Source of the DNA: Nematostella vectensis
Lineage: Eukaryota; Cnidaria; Anthozoa; Actiniaria; Edwardsiidae
Length of the DNA: 64,000 nt
Assembly (NCBI RefSeq): GCF_932526225.1
Contig: NC_064037.1
Location: forward strand, 7,236,203 to 7,300,202
Direction: 5' to 3'
This document shows, piece after piece, positions 35,101 to 45,702 of this stretch. Each line of letters opens with the position of its first letter. The stretch's first letter is position 1. Made by a program: the position numbers and the translations under genes. The notes under the pieces are model-generated. The model worked only from the letters and a program-made list of their open reading frames with translations. It was not told the DNA's origin and searched no databases.

Positions 35101-37618
35101 TGTGAGAGTCAGCTTCGACTTGGGGCAAGGTAAATAATGAAGTTTAGTACATACTAAAAACTCGCGCCTTGATTGGTTCGCTATTACGGGATAATGAATG
35201 GTATCTACTCCCAAAACATGGAATATTGAGCGGATAAGCAAATGACTGCAGAAGATTCACGTTTTCACATGTTGCGCGCGCATCCACTGATCTAAAATGG
35301 CAAAGTCGAGTTTACAGCTGCCAGAGTGCTTCTTTTGCAGAGTTTTGGTGCTAGAGTCAAATTCTCCTTTGTCCGCATCATTTTGGATCTGCTATGGCCT
35401 GCCAACTGTGGCATTTTGGACGCGAGCGCAACATCGTGAAAACAAACTTTTTGTATCCTCTTCCTGGGTCTGTCTCGAAAATATCGTGCGCGCGTGACCA
35501 TTTACGTCACTTATTGGAAAGGTATCGTTTATTTTTATGTAATGTTTAGTTGTCGAAGCTAGTTGCTTATCGGTATTTAACACTTGCTGACGCTTGTCCC
35601 AGGGAGACTGAATATAACCAGCCGTGAAGGATGCCTACACGATGGTACCTGGCACTCCGTCACCATCCATCGCAAGCGTCGACGAGTCACACTCGATCTG
35701 GACAAACAAGAGCGCGTCACAGTGGTCATCCCCGGACAGTTTTCCTTCCTGGACTTCAAGGGTGGCCAGGAAAAGTTGTACTTTTGCGGTGGACCGGACT
35801 CGGACACTTTGGCTTACTCGTATTCCAGGAAGAACTTCACGGGTATCATTCAGCAGTTGAGATTTGACGAGTATCAAGTTATTGATGAGGTTTGTTTGGA
35901 ATCAAGGGACACCCTTACGAGGAAGACCATACTAACATCTAGGCCATACTAGCCAAAAAAAGTTGCTTTTCCTCGCGCGAAGCTTAGATTATTAAAGCAT
36001 TATATTTGTCGCACGTCGAGATTTATCGTCGAGGGAAAGAGTTCGCTATAGAGGATTTTCTTATTGTAATGTTCCAAATAATTACAAAATAAATACATAA
36101 AATATACATAAATAAGATACGAAAAAATAAAGAAAAAATGCACTTACAATATAATATTATACTACACTTATTACACTACATATATGGGGATGGTCGTTTT
36201 ATTTTTCCACAAAGCAAGATTTGGGTATCTGATCAGATGGTATGATATACCTCTGTTGGCCGCGTGTGTACAGGAACATATGGACCCGAAACATTTTCCA
36301 TCGTTGATTGCCAAAAAGCAAGGTTAGCGAGCCATAAAACGTTTTCAAAATTCGAGGCTCCGCCCCTAGGAAAAGAGAGCAAAAAAATGTTTATTATACG
36401 GCGCTTTCAGAAAACTTTTAATCGCAAACCTTTGTGGTGTTTTTGAGGTGGGGGGAGGGAGAACAACGGTGTTGTGCGGCTTGCTTATCACAAAAATGAC
36501 TATTTCATTAAGTATTATAAGGCATAACATATATCTGTGGCAGTTGGCGGGGGAGGGGGGGGGGGGCTGTATAACTGAGTGATTATATTTTTACTTCTCT
36601 GTTGGTACGATTTGTAGCATGTAGTTTTATTTTTCTCATTCTTTTCGAAGGTTTTCGCAGACAGGGTTCACAAGGAGTTTGTAGCCGTTGGTGAGGTCTC
36701 TAACGCAAGCGCAATACTGAGCAAGATCTCCCAGAATCCTCTTCCCCTTCCAAACTGCTCTAGACTTGCTAGAGTACCCCCTGTGGACCTCTGTGGGACC
36801 GGAAGTGATGATGAGGACCTCTGTGAAATAGCCGCTTCCGGTCTTGGGCCGGATGATCCCGCATGTGATTCTACTGACGGGAAATGCGGCGTGCAAGTCG
36901 AAGAGACCGGTAATCAATTAATTTTTTTCCACTTGCTTATCTAAAGGACCTTAATTAATTAATTAATTAATTAATTAAGGTCCTTTAGATAAGCAAGTGG
37001 AATTACGGAAAATAGTTTTACACTCTTTTGACTTTATTATCCTATTCCTATTAATTTATTGAATGCCGCTTTCTTCCAGAATATTCCTTGGTGGTGAAAA
37101 TTCTCCCGAAACACTCTCGCAACACTGAAGCCAGTTCACGCATGCGCTCAACCTCACAGGAAGAGGAAGTGATCACGGTACAAGCCCAACAGGTTCCTTC
37201 CCAGACCCCTCAAATAACCCCGAGCCCGATCAACCAAGAAACGAGGATGACAGTGGGGCCACAGTGGGAATCGTCATATTACATCACCCCTGTAAAAGAG
37301 GAAGAGGCGGGATTTCTACCTACACCAGCACTTCCGGCCTCCACGGAGCTACTCATGGCTTACCGAGCACAGAGCGAGGGTCTGGGAAAGAGCCCGTACC
37401 ACAGGAATACCGACAAACCCGTGCGAAGCGTGCGAGCAACCGAGGACAAGATTTACATGACCACGCCTGCGATACTTACAGCGGCTGCTAGTGTTCCGGG
37501 CATGCGTGGAAATGCGTCGGTGAATATTTTAGCTCAAAGGAGTGGAGGGTTTTGCAGCGCAAAGTCTCATACATTGATTATCGTTTTATTTATTTTTTGT
37601 CCCGCAGTTTTGCCATGA
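32162..37618 (+). CDS. LamG-EGF-LamG surface protein, probably GPI-anchored (neurexin-like modules)
   Basis: Six exons: 32162-32682, 34179-34399, 34917-35129, 35603-35889, 36651-36909, 37080-37618; 679 residues. A signal peptide (1-20) precedes a laminin G/LNS domain (about 25-180, with the family pattern GLLLYQDD, FVELFLDNG and WHRVRI). An EGF-like domain with six cysteines spans about 210-245. A second LamG (about 250-425) is followed by a Cys- and Asp-containing linker, then a Pro/Ser/Thr-rich stalk. The chain ends in a hydrophobic segment (664-679) with no cytoplasmic tail, as in GPI-anchor signals. LNS-EGF-LNS is the repeating unit of neurexins, so cell-surface recognition or adhesion is likely, but there is no neurexin cytoplasmic tail and orthology is not claimed. 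Exon 1 ends at a GC rather than GT donor. Introns 1 (32683-34178), 3 (35130-35602) and 4 (35890-36650, with a G run) hold no recognised gene. Confidence 0.9.
32683..32688 (+). promoter_or_regulatory. Non-canonical GC splice donor of LamG gene exon 1
   Basis: The exon/intron border reads AACAG/GCAAGT. It aligns exactly, in phase 2, with CACGG/GTGAGT in the paralogue at 40401/40402. GC-AG introns are a known minor class and prefer a strong consensus at the other donor positions, as here. Confidence 0.75.
36927..37002. repeat. Perfect 76-bp palindrome in intron 5 of the LamG gene
   Basis: Two 24-base arms (left from TTCCACTTGCTTATC, right ending GATAAGCAAGTGGAA) are exact reverse complements around 28 bases of TTAA repeats that are themselves self-complementary. 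The palindrome makes up almost half of a 170-bp intron. It would form a long hairpin in RNA. It is either a foldback insertion or a cloning or assembly feature. Confidence 0.95.
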
Positions 37619-39874
37619 GTCAATTAGGATTGCTATTCTTCGTAAATAAATGGTTGTAAATAGATTTTAAAATTTCTTTTAAAATTTGGAAACAGTTCAT
37701 AGGCTATAATGCTTTAGGTGGAAACACCGAATTGCCCAGTAAAACCAGGGGGGGGGATTTAGGGGGGCTACGGGGGGGGGGAAGAGGAGAGGGGATGGTT
37801 CTAGGAGAGTAGGAAGAGCCCGGGGCAGGAGAGAGTGGGACATGTGTTACGCCTCAAAATGTAATAACTAACGAAAAAAGTGATGTTATCAGGGTCTGGA
37901 TGAGGTTAAACGACTAGCGACATACGGCTTAAAAAGTAACTGCCTACCGACAAAACATGAAAAAAAACTAGTGACTAGCGATAAAAAAATATTTGCCGAC
38001 TACCGACATTTTATTTTAACCGGTATTTTTATTCTTTACTTCCATCGTCAATCTACTTAAATTCGGCCATTTCAGAATATGTACTATGTATTTCCTGTTG
38101 CATCAACCTTTCAGTCAATAATTAACCAATAATTAATTTATTATCAATAAGTTATTCGCTAATCAATCCTAAATAATGTTTAATCATGTTTATACGTGAA
38201 ATCTAGTACAAAAGCGAATACTAGCTTAGATTCACCGACTACCGACAAATTATGAAAATTTTAACTGACTACCGACATGCAGACCCCCCACCCCCCATCC
38301 AGACCATGTGTAATCGTTTTCAACGCAAAATGTAATAACTAACGCAAAATGCAATCTTAACGCGAAATGTAATACCTTTCAACGCAAAATCTAATCTTAA
38401 CGCGAAATGTAATACCTTTCAACGCAAAATGTATTCTTAATGCGAAATTTAGTAACTTGACGCAAAATGTAATAAATGTTTAACGCGAAATGTAATAACT
38501 TTTCAACGCAAAATATAATAAATTATTTAACGCGAAATGTAAATGTTATTACATTTTAGGAAGTTAGGAAGTGATCTTAGGATGACTTCTTAGTTGGCGA
38601 CCGTTTTTGTGCTTCCAGAGATTAAAGGAGGATTTATAAGTGATTTGGCTTAATGTGCTCGCAAAAGGTGTGGAAATAAATGCGAAGACTATTACCTAGA
38701 ATGAACGTGAATTTATTTACTGACCTACCCTTTGGTGACAGGTCTTGCAGGTCAAGATTGTAATGGTTGTACCCTTTCCTTAGTACGAGAATAGAGTAAA
38801 TTTAAAAATAAAAGACATGTGTCATGTTTTTTACTTCAAAAACAATATCCCTAAAACTGGAAAAAATAACGTGGGTCTTTCTGTGCTTCCATAGGAATTC
38901 AGGGAATGGGGTAAGGATTTCCCTGCGTAAGGGGTAAGGGGGTGCAACCTATCTAAACCACCGCACTAATGTACAGAAAAAGCACAGAAAATGTACAGAA
39001 ATGTACAGAAAAGTAGTAAGCCACACAGAAATAAAACAGCCTGTATTATACGTTCCATGCCGTAGGATGTAACATCAAGAGCAGAGAGCATAACTCATAA
39101 TTAGTTTTGTTTTATAGAGGAACACGTTGAAAATTCCTTTGAAGGTCGTTTTTAGTTTTACTTACTGGGATATTTTATTGGAATCTTTAAACACTCACAT
39201 GATCCCAAACTGTAAAATCGCTTGGTGTTTGGACGGGCCATGCTGCGCCGGGATACAGTCTTGGCTTCTCTTCTGCTCTCTTGCTTGGTAACATCTCCTG
39301 TACATGGCATTGTCGTATCACAAGTTACAAAAGGTTTTATGCAACAAACCCATAAACAAATCTACTGACTCTTCTGTCGACGATTATGTAGATAAGAACC
39401 AAACCCGTTAGCGAAATTATTAAACTATTGTCATTCTAGCCGTCCATCCGGGCATATCTTCTTTATGTGAGGATAACATTTGATTGTGGAATAATTCTGT
39501 TTATTGTCGGTTGTCCCTAAGGTAAGAAATGTGCCATAGGCGTTACGATTAGTCATCCCCGACGTTTTATGAAGAATTAGTAGCTCTTCAATAAATACGG
39601 AGTTATCTCCAGAGCTTCTGGCGTCAGTGCCGGCTGTTACGCGGTCACAGTTCGCGATAATCACAGCTTCGTGCAAGCGGGAAGCGTTTATAGTATTCCA
39701 AACACACCGATTTCGAACAGCCGCGCCCGAAACCGCTACGAAACTACTCAACAAACAGTTACTCGCAACTAGCATGACAGAAAAATGTGTTTTATTATAT
39801 GAATTCATCTCCAGATTAACGCATCGTTTTAAGCTTTTAATGAGGGCATAAGAACTGTCAAAATTCATCTCGTC
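37619..39874. other. Spacer between the two LamG genes
   Basis: Contains G-rich low-complexity sequence (37745-37830), a short irregular tandem repeat of AACGCGAAATGTAATA/AACGCAAAATGTAATA units at about 38325-38550, and AT-rich sequence. A 145-codon minus-strand frame at 39431-39868 ends 7 bp from the gene start and is judged fortuitous. Confidence 0.5.
38325..38550 (+). repeat. Irregular tandem repeat of AACGC(A/G)AAATGTAAT units
   Basis: About ten imperfect units of roughly 18-26 bp alternating CAACGCAAAATGTAAT and TAACGCGAAATGTAAT, with spacers such as ACCTTT and CTT. No function is known. Confidence 0.8.
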
Positions 39875-42800
39875 ATGTTACGAAATTTCGTATTTTGCGC
39901 TTTTCTCTTTGCTGTGGTTCTGCACCATTGTCGCTGCGCTTCAAAGTCCAAAAACTCGAGTCGCACTTTCTTCAAATACGGCTATGCCGTTTACAAACCT
40001 GGCTGGAGTTTGGATTACGACGGATACCTTCAGATGTATTTCAAAACAGAGAAACAAGATGCCATGCTACTCTACCAGGACGATTCCCATGAGGCAGGAC
40101 AATTCATGGATATTTTCTTAGTGAACGGAAAACTCCGGCTTAGAATGGCTATCGGGAGTTGTAGCTACGCGGAAAGGACTGTAAATGGAAGTTTCTCTGA
40201 TCTCAAGTGGCATAAACTTGTCATACGCCGAGAGTTGGAGGAGACTGTTGTTTCTGTTGATAATATTACAACTGAGCCCATAAAATGTTCAGCACAGCTT
40301 TCTAAAATGGTCGCCATGTATGCCGGCTATCTGACACTGAGCCAAAGAAGAGAAGGCTCGTGGGTTTTTCCAACGGCGTTCTGGCAGTCTATGCAACACG
40401 GGTGAGTATCTAGTAAAGCCGTGTTTCCACTAGCAAAGAAAACGGGGGAGGAAGCCGATGCGTAAAAGAGTTCTGCTTGCATGTGAACACAATAACGTAA
40501 ATGACGTAAACGTTCAGTTTCTTATTTTTCCGCTTGCGTGTTATCCTTTTAAGGATCCGCTTGCGTCTCCGTGCTGGTATTCGCATCTATTTTAATGATC
40601 CCGTTATATAGATGTGTTACTCTGCTTGCGTCTCCTTTTTGTGTTATATACGGCTTTTGCATCCTTCTCCGCTTTCTTCCTAGAGATACCTTTTTTTAAA
40701 CACTTGCGCGATAGCATTTCATCACACTCTCCATGTAAATAGATTTTATTCGCAAATCATTGAAACCAGTTTTCTTAATCCATAATCTACAATTATGTCT
40801 TATGACAAAATAACTTGTTGTTGGTTGTTTTCTATAAATTATAAATTACTTTCGCTCTATGATTTCCATTTGTCGCATCCATTTCCCTTCCATTTTTTTT
40901 ACGTAACAATGAAAGGAGTTTCAACATGAAGTTGAAGCATTCAATTTTCTTTTGGCCTGTCCTATGTTCTCGTCAGGCAAATCACCCAAGAAAGGCCATG
41001 TGTTTGGATGGGGTCATTGATGCTATGTGGTTATCGCATCTATCAGACCGTGTGTGCGGTCTGTTTAAATTGTCTCTCTTTGCTGATGATATCGGAGTTT
41101 AGCTGTCGTAGGGGTCACCAGGGGTGTGATTGTACAGGGGTGTGATTGTACAGGGGAGCGATTGAAAGTTCCAAAAAAAAAAACGTCATGTTACTTGTAA
41201 TTTTTATTCAAATAAAGTTCGGGACCGTAGCAGGGTGGTGCGGCACTGGAGGCACATGCCCCCCAATATTTTCTAAAATTGAAAAGAAATGACCAGTAGG
41301 GGTGTGGCCGTGCCCCCTTCCCTCTATATTTCCTTTTTGTTTCTGTACCGCCGCCCGAGGCCTGCTATGGCACTCAAGTTGCTGATTTCAACGTATTAAA
41401 ATGTGTGTACTGTTATTAGCAGCGGGTATAAAAGAGATACCCCCCATTCCGTATTTTCAAAGCTGAGTGTTAAGGAGTACCAAGTAATCCTCCATGCAAC
41501 ATTTTCTTGCCTAAGGTAGGCAAAGTCCCATTGTCCTGTGACATTTTAAGCTTTGTCGTCATAGCTTTTTCAACTTGTTGTGTTTTTATTTTCTCGTAGC
41601 TAAACGAGGAATAATGGTTTAGTGTCTTTTTTTGCTACATATCAAGAAAATTTAGCCAAAAATTGTCGTTTTTGCCAAACGCGGTCACTCCCATATAAGA
41701 AAACTAATATATTCTTTATTTGGAAAAACTGCATGATTCTTGTCATTTTTAAGGTTGTCGTACCGCAGGTGCTTCGTAAACATTATGACTTATAATCAGA
41801 AGAAAAAAAACAGTGACTGTGACAATCTCTGGTCAAAGGAGAAAGTATCTGAAAAGAAACTAAGAGTCCCCGGTACCAGTCCCTCAAAACGACAACGTTT
41901 TCATCATATGCTCAGCTTCGTAGGAAGTATAGTTTTGGTATATTTATTTTCTCGTAGCTAAACGAGGGATAATGGTTTAGTATCTTTTTTTGCTACCCAG
42001 CTTCGTAGGAAGTATAGTTGTGGAATATTTATTTTCTTGTAGCTAAACGAGGGATAATGGTTTAGTATCTTTTTTTGCTAATCAGCTTCGTAGGATGCAC
42101 TCGAGGTATGAAGTATGGTTACCTCGGCAAGGAATCTCGACCCAAAATCAATCGTACTAACGGTACGCGGGTAGGCTGTGGTAATGCGTGCGCGGTCCTC
42201 AAGTGCAGAAATGGCGGGAAATGTGTCAACAGGATTATCGTGGCCGAGTGCGACTGTCGGGGTACTGGGTACGAGGGAAAGCACTGTGCAAGAGGTACTG
42301 TTGAGAGTAATTAGATCATAAACAAATACCTCACCCTTTTGTTAGCTCTATACAGTTCAGATATTGTTGGGATGAGTAACCATGTGTCATGCTTTCCAAG
42401 AAACAACAAAATTAAAATACAATAAAAACAAATCTAAAAAAAAAATCTAACTAAGAGAGCATAAGCAGCTCTCTTGATCTAACCCTGTAATAAACCTGAC
42501 CCAATGTGTAATAAATTCGACCTGTTTTGTAATAAACCTGACCCAATGTGTAATAAATCCGACCTGTTTTGTAATAAACCTGACCCAATGTGTAATAAAT
42601 CCGACCTGTTTTGTAATAAACCTGACCCAATGTGTAATAAATCCGACCTGTTTTGTTATAAACCTGACCCAATGTGTAATAAATCCGACCTGTTTTGTAA
42701 TAAACCTGACCCAATGTGTAATAAATCCGACCTGTTTTGTAATAAACCTGACCCAATGTGTAATAAATCCGACCTGTTTTGTTATAAACCTGACCTAATG

Positions 42801-43635
42801 TGTAATAAATCCGACCTGTTTTGTAATAAACCTGACCCAATGTGTAATAAATCCGACCTGTTTTGTTATAAACCTGACCCAATGTGTAATAAATCCGACC
42901 TGTTTTGTAATAAACCTGACCCAATGTGTAATAAATCCGACCTGTTTTGTAATAAACCTGACCCAATGTGTAATAAATCCGACCTGTTTTGTTATAAACC
43001 TGACCCAATGTGTAATAAATCCGACCTGTTTTGTAATAAACCTGACCCAATGTGTAATAAATCCGACCTGTTTTGTAATAAACCTGACCCAATGTGTAAT
43101 AAATCCGACCTGTTTTGTAATAAACCTGACCCAATGTGTAATAAATCCGACCTGTTTTGTAATAAACCTGACCCAATGTGTAATAAATCCGACCTGTTTT
43201 GTTATAAACCTGACCCAATGTGTAATAAATCCGACCTGTTTTGTAATAAACCTGACCCAATGTGTAATAAATCCGACCTGTTTTGTAATAAACCTGACCC
43301 AATGTGTAATAAATCCGACCTGTTTTGTAATAAACTTGACCCATTTTGAAAAAAAAAATCGACCCATTGATTTTGTAATAAGCCCGACCCATTTTGTAAT
43401 AAATCGAGCTGCTATTTTTTTAACACCATCTTTTTTTAAAGTCATACCAACCACTCCGCGGGCCACAACTGCCGTCACCTCACCTATCCCGAGTACCAAG
43501 TCACCAGTGAGGATCGAGGTGCGAAAGCAGAAGGCCAAGGCGCCCGCTGACACCAATAAAAACTACAGCTGGCGCACAAAGCCTGCTGTCTGGGTCTCCA
43601 TGGCGACTGTTGTTCTAGCTGTCATAGCGCTGTAA
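39875..43635 (+). CDS. LamG-EGF surface protein, probably GPI-anchored; short paralogue
   Basis: Three exons: 39875-40401, 42086-42294, 43442-43635; 309 residues. It has a signal peptide (about 1-22), one LamG/LNS domain (about 28-180, with MLLYQDD, FMDIFLVNGKLRL and WHKLVI), an EGF-like domain with CRNGGKC and CDCRGTGYEGKHC, a short Thr/Pro/Lys stalk and a C-terminal hydrophobic segment ending in Leu without a tail, as in GPI signals. Exon 1 and 2 borders and phases equal those of the upstream LamG gene. Its last exon enters in phase 1, as the last exon there does, so the protein equals that paralogue without the second LamG and linker. Intron 2 consists mostly of a 42-bp minisatellite. It is probably a surface recognition protein; the ligand is unknown. 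Apart from a MITE at 41220, intron 1 (40402-42085) shows only AT-rich sequence and the 85-bp duplications. Confidence 0.88.
41220..41375 (+). mobile_element. Short inverted-repeat element (MITE, family B), copy 2
   Basis: About 156 bp in intron 1 of the short LamG gene, with GACCGTAGCAGGG at left and GGCCTGCTATGGCAC at right, and the internal AAATGACCAGTAGGGGTG block shared with copies at 21309 and 63319. Its ends are more degraded than in the other copies. Confidence 0.65.
41911..42097 (+). repeat. 85-bp repeat duplicating a splice acceptor
   Basis: CAGCTTCGTAGGA, the acceptor and first exon bases of exon 2, occurs at 41913, 41998 and 42083, exactly 85 bp apart each time, with the intervening sequence (TTTATTTTCTCGTAGCTAAA and TTTAGTATCTTTTTTTGCTA) also repeated. 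Part of the unit also appears near 41590. Only the last copy continues into the EGF exon. Confidence 0.9.
42483..43410 (+). repeat. 42-bp (2 x 21) minisatellite in intron 2 of the short LamG gene
   Basis: About 21 copies of a 42-bp unit built of two diverged 21-bp halves, one with AATAAACCTGACCCAATGTG, one with AATAAATCCGACCTGTTTTG. Copies are nearly identical except for GTAATAAA/GTTATAAA changes, with degenerate edges near 43350-43410. Because 42 is a multiple of three, long frames stay open on both strands; these are not taken as genes. Confidence 0.98.
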
Positions 43636-45702
43636 AGACTTGAGTGCCGTTTGTTGGTGAATTGAGACGAGTTGGTGAAGGCAGCGCGCAAACCCGTAGT
43701 CTCATTTGTTCGGCTTGGATGACCCTTTTACTGCCAATGAGTTGCTGTGTTGCTATGAAAGAAGGGTAGTTATCAAACTCTCATGTTTAATTCTGTGATG
43801 GTTCGAGCTGACATTGGAAGTACAGTAGAAAACAGAAGTTGTCATACAACAGTGTTCAAAGTGACCTTGACCACTACCCTCCAACTTTTGGCCATAATTG
43901 GAAATTTAGCTCGAAACTACATCGCTCGTGTATCGAGTTGTTTTATCGCGAAAGACTGTAGTTACCAGTGTCAGGGGATTTCTTTGCGCTAGCTGGGGGG
44001 GGGGGGGTGGGGTGGCCCAGCCCCCCCTTCTAGCAGCCAAAAATACAGTAATGCATGAGACATTGTCTAAAATACTTGAGAAAATGCCTTGAAAGGGCCT
44101 TTTGGCCCCCCTCCTGTTAACAACCCTAGCTACGCCGCTGCTAGCAATCATCTTTCAAAACTTTTCATCGAAAGGGAAGAAAACTAAGAAACAAAAGAAG
44201 TCTTTTGAGCTTTTATGGCTTTCTAATATTTTAGAGAGAAATAACAAAAATTTTTGTTTTTTTATTTTTTATCTAGTACAGAAATGTGAGGGAATTCATA
44301 ATCGGATTTAGTCCAAGAATTCTACTAGGTGAGGGACACAAAGATGGGGGCAAAGCTAAGATGGAGTCAGAATGCGACGAAATAAAAAAAAAAAATAAGC
44401 ATAAAATTGATTTCTACATACCAGTTTTTTTTGTATGGAAAAAAACTTTATTTTCCTGGGGGAAATTTTCTCCTCCACCTGGGTCTAGAACAAAGGTACT
44501 GGGAATCGCGAAAGGCGTGACCCTAAACGATGACTGTATCATGTCACATCTATACTTCTAAAACAAGGCGTACAATTTGAGGTGATTTGCATAATCCAAC
44601 CTTACCATGTCTGTCATGAGCCTTTTCGTGACAATGATCCCACGTTTCTTCAAATCGTTGATACTTCAAGCTACGTCTCTAGAAATCATCATCTCCATGG
44701 GAATGGGCTTGTCCAAGGCCCCGCGCTGGCTCACAGTTCAACTCCGAGCACAGGAAACCCATTTAAAAGGCTTAACTAAATTGCGTACCGATACTAAGTT
44801 CAAAATAAACCTTGTTTATCCCATCCCTCCACTATGAAGTAGTTCATACTAGGTGAAGAATAATTATCCGTCTTCACAGCATCTTCTGGTTAAAACCATC
44901 ATTTCAGAATGGCGAGATAAAAAGAGCATGGCAGCCATGTACTGTTTTAGCTTTTTAATTCTTTTTATAAACATAACGCTTTATAAACTCTACCCGACAC
45001 ACTCAAACTTGCAAATAAATAGCGAATTATATGTGAGATATAATTTATTATCTATTCTTCGATTTTTTTTGTGTGAAACATGTTTGTCACTTTTGTTTGG
45101 TACTATTTAAGTCAATTAATTGTAAATAGGCCTTAGAAAATAGAAGCATTTGGAATGCATCCAGGAATAAAAAAAACATATTGAATTAAAATTCTTATAG
45201 GGTCCACAGAAATAAAAATGCAAAAGCAGAACTTACTGTATCATTTTTAAGCTCCAACAAAACTTAAGTCAAGTTTGTGGGGTGATATTTTTAAAGACTT
45301 TCTATATTTTTTCACCCCTGTGGAACATCTCTGCTGACTTTCTTGCTGAATAAAATCATTATTAACAAAAAAGTGACCAGAATAAACCCTTGAGGTGCCA
45401 CAGGCTACATGTGTTGCACTATTATACTCCTCCCCATCTCAAGCAAGAGTTATCATCCAGAGAGGAGGAAAAATAGTTATGCTTGCTTCACTAACACTCG
45501 AAAATCAACTTTAAGGTTTCCATATCATTGATTAAATCATCCTTCTGCATAAATTCATAAACGTAAGGTTGTTGTTCGGAGTTTGGTGAGCAATCAGTCA
45601 CCAGCATTGTTCATAACAGCCATATGGAAACCAGCATTTAGAAATAGCAAATTACCTTACAACCTATCTTGTCTACTACAACTAGTTGTAGACCATCAAG
45701 TA
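43636..45702. other. Intergenic region between the LamG gene and the OSER1-like gene
   Basis: No gene seen. At 43985-44145 lies a repeat-like segment with a G run and a GGGCCTTTTGGCCC palindrome, ending CTAGCTACGCCGCTGCTAGC; it is probably a degraded short transposon. The rest is AT-rich. Confidence 0.5.
43985..44145. mobile_element. Putative degraded short transposon (family C)
   Basis: About 160 bp bounded by GCGCTAGCTGGGGG and CTACGCCGCTGCTAGC with an internal AAGGGCCTTTTGGCCC. The composition resembles the G-run short elements elsewhere in the window, but no second copy of this exact type was found here. Confidence 0.35.

Noticed and set aside
39431-39868. 145-codon minus-strand frame divergent from the short LamG gene
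   Set aside because: No recognisable domain or signal; it overlaps the probable promoter and leader of the LamG gene and starts 7 bp from its ATG.
42451-43556. Open frames of 313, 281 and 253 codons on both strands
   Set aside because: The 42-bp minisatellite has a period divisible by three, so frames stay open by construction; it lies in an intron of the short LamG gene.
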